This document shows positions 48,301 through 59,653 of a stretch of DNA of 64,000 nt, piece after piece; position 1 is the first letter of the stretch, and each line of letters opens with the position of its first letter. The DNA lies in NCBI GenBank assembly GCA_025738555.1, contig JAOVFP010000012.1, positions 3,534,001-3,598,000 of the forward strand, in the 5' to 3' direction. The position numbers and the translations under genes are program-made. This DNA is from Cyathus striatus. Taxonomy: Eukaryota > Basidiomycota > Agaricomycetes > Agaricales > Nidulariaceae. Below the pieces are notes generated by a model. The model was not told the DNA's origin and did no database searches. It worked only from the letters and a program-made list of their open reading frames with translations.

Positions 48301-50619
48301 TAGTGAAATCTATTCATCCTACTGCGATGTCGTCATTTCTGCTCAACGTATCCGACAAATTCGCAACTAGACTTAAAAATGAGTATTCCGTTCGTTCTTC
48401 TACGTTCTATTTCATGTTCATGAAAGACGGAAAATAAAACCACCTCGGGTATCTAACCAGTACATATGTCGTCATCACCTTTGTCTTCCCTTGATAGATC
48501 TATTTATAGGTCCTTGACATCGTCGAGACGAATTGCTCGATTCGAGTATCGTCGACACTGAGTTCAAACCAGAACCCCCTTGCATATGCAAGCTACTTCA
48601 AGCCGGCGGGTTCAGGGGGCATCGAATCGATTACAAAGTATACTTGAGTGGGGTGTTGATAGATGACTTCTGTGCTTCCTCCCGAACTTAACGGTTAGTA
48701 CACCCGTAACTTTACTTGAAACTGCTGGCAGTGTTAAATGACGTTCGTTGTCCGATGTCCTCATGCTCGTCCTCGTCGTTGCATCTTCCGAGAGAATCGT
48801 CAAAAGAATTGGAAATTCTTCAGTATTCGACAATGAAGGTTAATGAACCAATGAAAACGCAACGAACACTCGGTATACGTAGTGAGTGTCAGTACTAAAA
48901 ATATCGTCTGCCAAGCCCGACTCAGACAATGTGAACTGTAGCTGGGACGGATCTCCTGTGGAAAGTCCTCGTAAGCACATGAGACACAAGCTGACAAGAA
49001 TGACTTGCTTATTTCGTTCATCGTCGACCGATGCAAACCGGCGGTGAGTCAGGGGTTTTGTATACAAGGAACAGCTTCCGTTCTTCGTCCTCGTTCTCGT
49101 GACTCGGAGCTGTATATCATTCCCCCGTTGCTTTAGCAGTATATAGTATTTACTATCCCAGTCAATATATTTATTCCGTTCCTTGTTTGTTTTCGAGAAA
49201 ATGAAATGAAAATCAGTATTTTCGGACTGTGTATAGTCGTGTCCTCGGTTGCTACCATCTCCTGATATCGTCCACGACAGCGATTGGCTCCTGAAACAAC
49301 TGCGTGGTTGTTGATTGTGTTAGAAGCCAGTAGTGAACTGAACTGGAACGGAAGAGAAGTTGGTGATATGGATATAAAATCCTAGGGCTGGCTCACGCCG
49401 GCATAGCCCACTACCTAGTACCTAAGTATTCCATGATCATCAATCAGTGCCCAGTGCTTAGTGCTTAAGTAGCTACAATTTTTTTTTAATATTGAATACA
49501 ACTGTGTAGCATAAAAAGATAGAACAAATAACCTAGTAATTTTCAAACATTTAATGGGCATGCCTGTAGGCTGTGGTGTTGAATAGTAGGAATTTAGGTC
49601 TAGTCTGATAACCAGCTATTGAAGATTACAGCTTGGAATCAGTGAGGGGTGGCAGGAGTGCGCACTCAGTCTCAGACACTCAGAAGGGGGCTTGGATATT
49701 CAGCACTCAGCAGTCGGAAGGTTTCACTGAAAAGAGCGAACCATATGTATTTACATGTTATCTATGGTAATTATTGCATTGCACAGTGGGAAAGAATTCA
49801 GTTGCTCTAGTAGGCCTTCAGTAAAGTGCAATAATCTCTCAGCACTGACTGGTTTTTGAAAATGTCGAGATATAGAGTACTATCAAGGGACAGAGCAAGC
49901 AGCATTGAGTACCTACAGTGACATAAGCTACTCAGAACATAATGGACATATATACAGCCCACTTACCACTGACCACATATGAAATAATTGCATTTTGGTG
50001 ATCTGTGTCCATTCAAAGTCCAGCCGTACTCCATCAATGTGTAGAAAGCTTATTTAAGTGACTTGCAAGTGGCTTTTATTAACAAAGAGGAGCTGTTGGG
50101 GAACTAAGTATCATCTGGATCAGTACAGACTGAGACGTGTAAAGTTAGACGCTTACACTTGGGTGCTACATCATTCAGCAAACAGCTGTAAACTCAACTG
50201 CACAGCATAAAATTCCCCGCATAACCGCAAGAATCTGGTGCACCCTATAACCCTACTACCTTAAAAGGTAGTGGGAATTTATAAAGTGTGACGTCATTGA
50301 TGATATGGCTGATATGCATGATGTCCGACTCCGAGGACCGATGCTGTCACGAGGCCGCCTCCGATTGGTTGGTGGTTGTAGCTGTACCTTGGGCGAATGC
50401 TGAGATGCGCGTGAGCCAGCTTCGAACCACTAGTTCAGGTATACTTACTTTGTAGCAATGTCTTATGCTGCTGTTAACGAAGCTTCTTTGCCTAATCAAT
50501 TATAACTTGCAGTACACCATCGAGCCACCTGTCCCTTAATGATCAATAGACTAATACAGTGCCGTGAATTTTGATATATATATCACATGGACGTCTGAAC
50601 GCAATAAGTAGTCCCTCTC
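45389..50619. other. Long gene-poor region with C/T-rich 3' sequence and degenerate repeats
   Basis: 45440-46200 is C/T-rich with repeated CCCGCTC and TCAAAC words, probably downstream sequence of the Hsp20-domain gene. 46200-46900 has short ORFs with no family features. 47440-49080 holds a degenerate repeat (listed). 49380-50280 is AT-rich. No supportable gene is seen on either strand. Confidence 0.45.
47440..49080. repeat. Degenerate dispersed repeat with TCATCGTCGAC and GCCGGCGGG words
   Basis: tcatcgtcga-type words occur near 47718, 47828, 48519, 48547 and 49018. gccggcggg-type words followed by tcaggggg occur near 47516, 47749, 48600 and 49035. Phrases like ttccgt.cttcgtcctcg accompany them. 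The fixed order of words suggests eroded copies of one unit of several hundred bp. Unit borders are not clear. Confidence 0.5.
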
Positions 50620-51733
50620 CTAAAGCTTCGTTAAGAACCACTCAACGGCAGCCTTGAATGCGCCTTCCTTTCCAGCTTTCGTCTTTGGATCACTCATATC
50701 ACCGCGGACAGTAAATCCATGTGTACATCCTTCCCAGTACTCCCTTCTATATCCAGGTTCGAAAGAAGTAAGTATCTCGTCTGCCTTCTCTTGCGCAGAG
50801 TGAGGAAATTGTTGATCGATGGTGCAGGTATTGATCAAAAGAGGTGCCTTCAACGTTTCCTTGTATTTCTGCACGATACTACAATTAGCAACTGTAAAAT
50901 GAATAATCGATAAAGAATGTACCTCGAGATCATCGGGAATCTTGATCTGGGAAGGGTGCGAGCAGACAGAAACCGAGATCAAATTTTCGAAAGCTAGGTT
51001 GAACACGAATCTCGCTGTAAATGTATTAATGTATGTTCAATTTATAGGTGTCATTTACTCACCTCCATAGCAGTATCCCGTAGCTCCGATATTGGCGACA
51101 CCTTGGGACTTCAGCTCGGAGATGACTTTTTCAAGTGGCGCTTGAGATACCTCAATTCCATGGTTTTTGAGCCAACCCATGAGGTCGAAATTGTTCTAAA
51201 TCAACTTTTGAGCGTGTTTTTAATGCCAAAAAAAAATTGAACGTACGCCAGGCCCCAACGCATCAGCAGGAACGGGATCACCGTTAAGATAATCCGGAAT
51301 GATAGTCTGCGGAGTTGATTTCAGTGCTTGTACTTCCATCACAATAACTGAATTTACCTTGAATCCGTTTGCTGCAAAGTCATCCGCCAACAGCTGCCTC
51401 GCTGTTAGTTTCTCAAAGCTACCCTGGAACAATTATTACCTGGGCATTTATAAGCTGGGGACCAAAGACATCCGCAGCGTATAGAATGGCCTTATCCTTT
51501 GCATGGTCAACTGAAGGCGTGGCAACGTAACAGTTGACTCCCGCGATTTCTTCCCATTTATCTTTTCATGCAATTTGGTCAGTGTGCAGCTCGAATCACT
51601 TGCACGATGTTAAACAGACCTTTGGGAGTGCCTTCATGGGTTACACCTTTAAGTTATATGTTAGTCAATGAGGGTTCCAGCGTTGTCAAGAGTGGTTACA
51701 CTCACCCCTAATACAGTCTTTACAGAAGCTCAT
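50620..51733 (-). CDS. Dienelactone hydrolase family protein
   Basis: Eight exons join in frame: 51706-51733, 51620-51646, 51440-51561, 51358-51393, 51247-51306, 51063-51195, 50923-51014 and 50620-50868, encoding 248 residues, the usual family length. It opens MSFCKDCIRGVTHEGTPK, the standard fungal start. An alpha/beta-hydrolase fold follows with nucleophile Cys133 in GYCYG, Asp in TCTIDQQFP and His in GCTHGF, the Cys-Asp-His triad of dienelactone hydrolases. The family opens lactone rings, e.g. in chlorocatechol breakdown; fungal members often act on unknown esters or lactones. Cytosolic; no signal peptide. It stands alone between repeat-rich spacers and looks intact. Confidence 0.92.
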
Positions 51734-53591
51734 TGAGGATCGATGAAATAATAGGGATGAGACTAGAACCAGTTGTTGCTGATGAGCACTTAGACTCATA
51801 CTACAATTTTATACCAATTTCTTCCTCTATCGAGTCTTAAAATGGCAAATTAAACCAACGGAAACACGGTAGACTGGATTGATCAGCAAAAGGTTTTGAA
51901 TTCCAGATCGTTATTCTGTTCAATGTTACGGCAAAGTTTTAGCTCTTCGTACAGGGGTATCAACAGGACACATTGTATAACTAGTTTAGCATGTGCCAAG
52001 CGTGCTAGATAATCAAAGTACATTACGACAATTTGTAGTGCATGGGGGCTGAAGTCCTTTATTTTTTAATTTCAAGTCAACATGTTTTCACCACGGCTGT
52101 CATTCCTGCGCATTTAATTGTTAAGTGCGGTCTCACGTTGGCCTCGAACGGAGGTCATACGAAGGGCAGCACTTACCGCCACTTGAAAGAATGTTTTGTT
52201 TGAGACTCGTTGACTCGCTGTACTCGATGCGCTGGCAACTTCTCCGAGATCTGAACGTTATGATATTGTCAACAACCTTACTTATAATTGACTTACAACG
52301 ATACCGACGGATTTAAGGCTTGGATGTCAGCAAAATCATACTCGAGAGTCGACTGCATTATTATGTAATTGTTTGCAACTGTTGCTATCGGCTCGAAATT
52401 TGAAGCTCCTTCGCCTCTTTTATTGCTCTTTTATCTCGTCACTGCTTTTCCTAGCAGATCCACATCCTCACTTTCGTCAAGCTCTCAATTGTTCAATACT
52501 TCGAACTACTCCTTTTTCGTACTCTGTCGCCTAGGGGGGCCTCACCCCCCATTTTCTAACATTGCCAGCTTCCCGCTTGCAGACAGTAGAGCACGCAAAT
52601 ACGAACGGACTTAGGTCACATTCACCAGCTCGAGAACCTCTGCCTGGGCTTCACGGGGAGATCCATTAAGGTATCATTTCCTGGTGCGTCATTGCTCCGA
52701 CTGGAGATGGGACTATTATGAGAAGGGAAGGTCATCCTTATATTACATCACTACTATAATTGGTATGTCAGATTTGTCACAAGTTGTACATATTGACACA
52801 GCTATTTCCTCTACCCGCTACGATTCAAACTGACAACGCTTACAGCCGGTAAAGATTATGAACAATACAATGATGTATACCACTTAAACCTCATTCGAAA
52901 ATAGATTGCTCTGCGAGGTTTTCCCACACTGACTCGACTCACTGGCACTTCTATGGATAGAGAGGTACATCTGAGGAAGGAAACTAGGGTGCTAGTGGTT
53001 GCTTCATAAAAAAATGTAATTCGTGAGTGCTCAGTATCATTTCGTTCCTTAATATCAGTGTAATGCCTGTTACAGTTCACGTTGATAACGAACAGGACAA
53101 TGCCTTCACCTCCACCTCCCCCTCTCGAATAGTCGAAGAATCATATTGTTCCAGAGTTCCACAGGGGAGTCCCAAGTACACCGCTACCGTCCTGTGCTGA
53201 CTCTAGATGGGAGGAAATGAGCGCTTTATGAGTTCGAATTCGTTGTCTCCGAGTCGCTCACCACGTTCTACTAAGTACTGCATTCAACTTGTCGTCTCTG
53301 GTCGAAACTTTCGACTAAGGTGCTTAGAACCTCCCCCTCGTTGTGGCATACATCGCTGAGGAGCAGTGGAGCGAGGTATGAATTCATTACATCACTCACT
53401 GCATTCTAGAATATAATACTTGCTTTTAGCTGATAAAGAGAATGACACAGTTGGTTTGTCGATATACGCTGGGCCGTTCTGTATTAGTTGAATCGCAAGT
53501 ATGATTCAGATTAACAGTTTTAACAGTGAGCGTCACCTTCAGTCAGGACGTTGAAAATGTTTCTCCTTAGTGGAATGTCAGTATCAAAGAA
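51734..53591. other. Intergenic region with an inverted copy of the 41-42 kb repeat
   Basis: No gene was supported. 53210-53395 is a reverse-complement copy of the 41-42 kb repeat unit (gaattcgttgtctccgagtc, ctaaggtgcttagaacctcc). A short ORF at 52369-52614 has a hydrophobic stretch but no family features. Confidence 0.45.
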
Positions 53592-54978
53592 CTATGATTT
53601 GTCGCTTATTCCGAGTTTTATAATGGGTTCCTCTCCCGCGCGGGTTCCGCGTTGTGGGCGTTGGGGTCGTTGAGACCCTGAAGTACTCCGCAGTCCCGAC
53701 ATGGATATCAAAGGGCCAAACTTCGTCGCTATTTCGAGTCCGCATTGGAGCGAATCGAAAATAATGCTATCCTTCCTGCTGTACATAGTTCAACGATGTA
53801 ATGAAGTGGATTCTCCGTGAGATGTAGTACTCTAAAACCTTAACGTATGGTGTTGCTTTTAAATATAAGTTTTATACTAGAAGTCTGTTTGAGTACCTAC
53901 TTAGATTTTAATCAGTCAAGTAACTGATACATAGATAAGCTTTATATATACAACTCGTGTAATTACAATATAACTTTATGTGGTTTATCAGTAGTTGTGG
54001 AATATCTATATCAAAAGGAACGGTCGCTTATGATAAGTGTGTTCCTCTTCCAATGTCAGAAATATAAATATAGACGTGGGGTAGCTGTACTAAAACTGTA
54101 AACGTAAAAACGTAATCTCTCGATAAACAGAATGCTTTGAAAGCCACAAAAGCGTATTGGGGTAGGCTGAGGTACCACACAAGTACCACATGTCTTCAAT
54201 ATTGCATGTAGGCTAAAGCCTAAACGTGTCTCGTGTCCTATATCTATGAATACGCATACGAATAACATACCGCTTATCTATGATTGCAAGTATAGGTTTG
54301 GAATGAGGTCTGAAACTTGGTAAAAACGTAATTTGGAACGACAACACACTATAATAAGCGAGAAAGAGGGCGTTTTGGGGTATGCCGCAGGTGGAGTGGT
54401 AGCGAGCGCCAGTCGTAAATGAAAGACGGAGATATTGTATTCCGGACCTGAGGAAGCAAAAATGAGCTGGCTCATAATATAATCGGGACACATTTGTTTT
54501 AATGACAATGTAAGGTAACCGTGTCGCTTTCAAATCAGCAGCGGCTCATTATAGAACCTCCGAAGGCGTCTACCATTCACAGATAATGACAATGATCAAA
54601 TGGCCCGACCGGCCCACGTCTAAGCCACGCTCCGTATAATGCATCCAGAAACAAAATTATATCCAAAACATTGTGATCACCGGCATAGAATGGAAAGAGA
54701 AACAATGGGATTATCGTCAACTAAATTCAAGGGTACTTGAATGTGTTCCGGATGGATCTTCAACGATTCAACGATAAAAAACGATAATGATCGCCGGATA
54801 CTGCAGCGTGCATCCTGAAAAATGGAATGTAAAACTATGTGCAGTCTGCATTTGGATGGGTCTAGTGCTGTCTAGCGGAAAGCTCTATGAGCGAAATCAT
54901 TTCCGTCTGCGATTCTCGTTGTAACTTGTAACATAGTTTATCCACTGAGAGGGATACAACGAGAACCATTTGCGTCAT
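53592..54978 (-). pseudogene. Inverted paralogue of the 33970-35397 gene remnant
   Basis: On the minus strand the start MTQMVLVVSL (ATG 54976-54978) is followed by islands matching the other copy: EDPSGTHSS (about 54760), TTPPAAYPK (about 54390) and IIFDSLQCGLEIATKFGPLIS (about 53740). Here the frame breaks after the EDPS island (a two-base loss) and elsewhere, so the copy is decayed. It lacks the 157-bp MITE. Homology to the left copy extends from about 55020 to 53545. Which copy is ancestral cannot be told. Confidence 0.5.
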
Positions 54979-57390
54979 TCGCGAGAGGAAGACACAATGC
55001 ACTCTAGACGCGAAACCTATGTGTGATCTGGATGGTATAAGACGGATATTTCCTTGTGCCTATCCAGTTCTTATCGACACTGGAATGTTCAGTGTAGGGA
55101 TAAGTCTGCACTGTTCATGTAAGAAACACAAGTGTGGCCAAGCACTCCTTCAGAAATGCCCGTTAATTGAACATGCTTAGTGAGGCAGATACTAAACGAT
55201 AACCAGAGCCGCAGCGCGTCATGCAGCGAATATTAAACAGAGATATGGTTGATCGCCGAGTGTAGAATGGATCGACCCGCACACTGACACTACTGGAATG
55301 GATAGTCAGAGAGAGCTTTAGCCAGCTCTGAACTAGCTATTTCGAGCGAATTGGATGGCGAGTTGAATGTATTCCGTATCTGAATCCAAAGTCCGAGTCC
55401 ATTCTAATCATAAAGCAAGCTTCGTGATTTTGGTTATATAGCAGATTTCCGAGTCGTATCTCTCCACTGGATGGATAGAATCGATATGAATGTATTATAG
55501 AAGCGTACTGATATATACGTACGTCCTCCAATCTCGAATGCAAGTGCCATTCGCGGTGCGATGCATTGTAAGGTGGAGTGTGGCGTGTTGTCCTGTGAAG
55601 ACCTCAATCGTTTCGATCATTTAAGACCTTGGCGAGACGGATATAGCGCAATTGAAATTAAAGGGGGGCATTAGAATGCTGATCCCCGGGCCTAAAACGC
55701 AGAGAAGGTGAATAAGAAGAATGAAATCCAAAGATGACTTTAATGGGTCCGGTTCTTTTCATTCTGATGATGGTGCACCATAAGCATTGATTATGTGTAT
55801 TTCCGCAATATGAAGATTGACCGAGGTCATTTATATACCTGAAACATTGCGTTAAGGGATCGTGGGCAGCTAACTCTATTACTCAGGCCTGTTGCACATG
55901 CAAGGCGAAAAACGACACCGAGACGGATATACGAGTATCACTAGCCGTCGGAGAACTTCCAAAGAGAGTGAACACTGAAGGGCGTCACTCCACATAACGG
56001 TGTTGATTGCCGGACGAGGGATGTACATAGAGAATTGTCTAACGTTAGAAAGTTAGGGAAGCAGAGTAATACGTCGTGCATCGATGTATATGGAAACTCA
56101 GAAGCTAGAATGAAGGGTGGGGTGTTTCTTATCAAAGGTACGCCCAGTGTTACAGATTACTTACGGAGATTGGCTATGAACGGACAGTGGACAGTATCAC
56201 GACAAATGGCGTGCTGCATGTCTAAGCGTTGTGTTTAGATCGCACTGCCAGATCGATGAAGAGCATACAAGTTCCAATCGATATTTCTACGTGACAGGCA
56301 TCTATCTCTTCAAAGATAAGTATCAAGGTTGCGCGGCCAAATCACCCAAGAGCCAATGACGAACGCAGAACGAACGACTCATCGGAAAATTATTTCCACA
56401 ACGTGGAGCTCGATACGATGGAAGTGGAGCTCTCTTGGTACTCCGACTCTCTCATGCTCTGATTTACCATGGAAGGGGCTTTATATTGCTATATGGGGCC
56501 GTAGGCGTTCCAGCATTCCGGCTTTCCGAGGAGTTGTGGTGAAGCCAGGAGAAATGCGGGAGGCAAGTTGGACGTTGGCATGAAAGACGAAATGCCAACC
56601 TCAGGAGTCAGCAGGCGTTACTAGTTGGTGTTATCTATGTGTTACGTTAGCGTTACGCGTTACAGAATTGCATCAATGATCAATTGATCACGCGCACGCC
56701 ACGTGTACAAACTTGGAGCTGACGCCTTCAAGTTGCCTTCAAGCTTACCGATTTGACGTTCATGTTCGTAATTCGTATATTTGCCATGGTATGAAATTGC
56801 ATAGGAACGCGTGGGCGCCAGAAGACCTTTAAGTTCGCCATACTCACAATCAATCTCCCAAGCCTTGAAACGTAGGTCAGCCGCCAAGACATAGATTTCA
56901 CATCGATGCGTAGTCATTTGCATTATTCGTGGTACGTACATGCACTGATCCACTTAGTAGACTACGTAAAGCATTAACGTGGAGAATTTGTAATATTTTG
57001 TGAAGGAATTCGTGATTTAGCGCTAGGAAAACACGACAGCAATCAGCCAAATCTTGCTCAATCACTTCCAGGCGCCTTTTACAATGAATGCAATGAAACC
57101 GACGTACCCGAGACCGACGATCATTCGCTTCAAATTCTCTCAAGATCTTTGAAATCCATTTGTAATATTGGTATTTCTGACTAAACATTCATGACTTTTA
57201 TTTCCGCGTTTCGTTACAGTGAATGATGGAAATGTCAGCGAATCGAGAAGGAACCTGAGAATCTTACGCGTCACGGCACATAGTGCTTACTAGTACTGGG
57301 GTTTTACTGCTGTCGCCGTTATGGTATATAAAGGATACTTTTGAAAGTAAGCTTCAGTATTATCTTTCTGACTTTCTTTCTTAAACCATC
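54979..57390. other. Intergenic, only short unassigned ORFs
   Basis: 54979-55020 is the upstream edge of the inverted duplication. 55020-56650 shows no gene on either strand. 56660-57188 holds a possible minus-strand gene (listed). A TATA-like tatataaagg at 57326-57335 lies about 60 bp before the reductase ATG and is probably its promoter. Confidence 0.45.
56660..57188 (-). CDS. Hypothet. Cys-containing protein, family not recognised
   Basis: A first ORF from ATG 57188 has a basic, Cys-containing stretch (FHCIHCKRRLEVIEQDLADC) and runs to about 56940. Coding-like sequence continues in another frame to 56660 (ADLRFKAWEIDCEYGELKG...). A GT-AG intron near 56880-56940 could join them but was not proven. 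The two CxxC-like cysteines could bind metal; that is inference. It is divergent from the reductase gene. Confidence 0.3.
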
Positions 57391-58668
57391 ATGTCTCAAC
57401 AACAGGCTCTCTTCCTTCAAGGTGTCGGCGGTGAATTTGAACTCGGGAAGACTGAAATATCCAAACCCGGTCGAGGAGAAGTTCTCGTGAAGGTTAAAGC
57501 AGCTTCTCTGAACCCTGTGGATTGGAAGCTTCAGAAGTATGACTTCGGGTTTTTGCAATTCCCTGCAATCCTGGGTTCAGATATAGTGGGAGACGTCGTA
57601 GAAGTAGGCGAAGGTGTTCAAGGATTTTCCAAGGGCGATAAAGTGTAAGAATTATGCAGGCCATTTGCTGTTTGACTCTCGTTTTTACTTACTTTTACTT
57701 TCTCAGCTTTTACCAGGGGGATTTCACAAGCCGTAGTGCTGGATATCAACAATATGCCGTCGCTCCCGCACACAGAATTGCGAAGGTCTGTCGTAATTTC
57801 GCTTCCAGTAGACAGAAATACTCACAATTGGAATATACAGATTCCAACTGGATGGTCTTATGATCAGATTGCAGCGGTTCCCATAGTTCTATTCACCGCA
57901 TGGTCTGGACTGTATAATAAGACACCTGTTGGACTTGGCCTTTCTGGCCCAACAGCTGCGAATGACTCGCCTAAAGGAAAATATGCGAATATACCAATCT
58001 TCATCATTGGAGGCTCAAGTTCGGTCGGGCAAATCGGTGCGAAATTGTTATCTGTACAATATATCAGAATGAATTCTAATGGATGACTTTTAGTAATTCA
58101 ACTCGCGAAGTACTCTGGATTCTCACCAGTTATTACGACTGCTTCCGCAAAGCATGAAACGCTTTTGAAGTCCCTCGGAGCAACTCACGTCATCGACCGC
58201 TCTATTCCACTTTCTTCACTTCCTTCTGAAGTCGCGAAAATCACTGCAAAACCAATTACGCTTATCTACGACGCTATTTCAACTCAAGAAACGTCCCAAG
58301 CTGGATATGATCTTCTTGCCAATGGTGGAAAGATTGCCGTTGTCATTCCCGGGTTGGCGGTTAAGGAGACTGAAGACTCTGGAAAGACGGTTATCCACGC
58401 CTCTGCTTACCCTCTCGCACCTCCGGAGAATGCGGAGTTGAATAAAGCAGTGTATGGTATTCTGACATCTTTCTTGGAATCTGGAGCTATTGTTGTGAGT
58501 TTTTTGAATTGTCTTGCTATTACATTTGATTCTTACGTGTTTTGATAGCCCAATAGGGTCGAAGTGCTCCCAGGCGGACTTCGTGGTGTGGTTGGAGGCT
58601 TGAAACGTCTCGAGAAAGATCAAGTCTCTGCTGGGAAACTTATTGTGCATCCTGATGAGACTGACTAA
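57391..58668 (+). CDS. Zinc-independent medium-chain dehydrogenase/enoyl reductase-like protein
   Basis: Five exons join in frame: 57391-57644, 57707-57785, 57841-58036, 58094-58494 and 58549-58668, giving 349 residues. The N-terminal GroES-like domain has ISKPGRGEVLVKVKAASLNP, DWKLQKYDFGFLQFPAILGS, DIVGDVVEVGEGV and FSKGDKV. The Rossmann fold has IFIIGGSSSVGQIVIQLAKY, the NAD(P)H-binding loop, and SLGATHVIDRS. The structural-zinc Cys cluster of true alcohol dehydrogenases is absent, as in the fungal cipB/trans-acting enoyl reductase group, which reduces alkenes or quinones with NADPH. Cytosolic. The substrate is unknown. It is followed by two co-oriented genes for an oxidase and a transporter. 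Confidence 0.9.
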
Positions 58669-59653
58669 ATATTATATAAATCTGTTAGCATGTACTTTTA
58701 ACCATTATGTGTAGGCTTGCTGGAAAGATCTTCAAATATAATTTACGGTTTTGGCTTCAAGTTACGCACATAAGCGATCTCAAGCAACTTAGGAAGGTAT
58801 TAAACATCGTAGAAAGGCCTAGTAAGTAATACTGTCATACATATACAGTACTTTTATCCTCTCTGCAAACCTGGATCATACAAGTTTAATTCATGGGAAG
58901 GTACGTACTTGAATTAGTATGTATGCCTCATCTACATTGTCTGAAAGAACGTGATGGTAGGATTGTTGGCGCTTGCGGTAAGTACAGCTGCCCTACGTTT
59001 ACGTCAGTAACCGGACTCTTCCGGGAAACCGTCGGAAAACCTCGCCACAAATCGAGCGACGACCGTTGAGTCTGATCAAACTTAACTTCAACCAAACCTT
59101 GAACTCGAACGTTAACCAACTTGAACATTATTACACTCCCAGATGGTCTTCATTACCCAGCACATATTCAGGTCTATTTCTAAAGATATATTATTGTTTA
59201 CTTGCAACAGAAAGAACAAATCAAGGGGTGGTGACCAAGTGGGCTTTCTCACAGCGGGTTTCACCAAATTCAACGACGTTCCGAATAGTAACGCGGAAGT
59301 AGGAGCAACCTGAATTCTGTATCTGTACATTAACTACGGGAATCCCAAAGAGCTATAGCTACTCTGGCTATTTGGATAGACATTATCCAGCTCGACTCGT
59401 AACCAATTGTTCTCCAGCTTCTATGCACACATGGCAAGACCCAACAACGGTCTACAAAACCTCTGTAGTGACCATGCATATTGGCAGGGCCAAGGGCTTC
59501 CGTTCTTCGAAACTTCTTCCGAATTCCTATCGCTACAAAGTTCCGCACGGATAACCCCTACCTTACACCCTACCTTCTCGGAGAGGACTCACCGCATGAA
59601 GACCGCCAGTATTAAAGCGAAGAAACTTGAAATCTAGTGATCAGCTTCCTCAG
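58669..59653. other. Intergenic between reductase and oxidase genes
   Basis: AT-rich 3' sequence after the reductase, then about 500 bp that should contain the oxidase promoter. Short ORFs around 59330-59550 have no family features. Confidence 0.4.
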
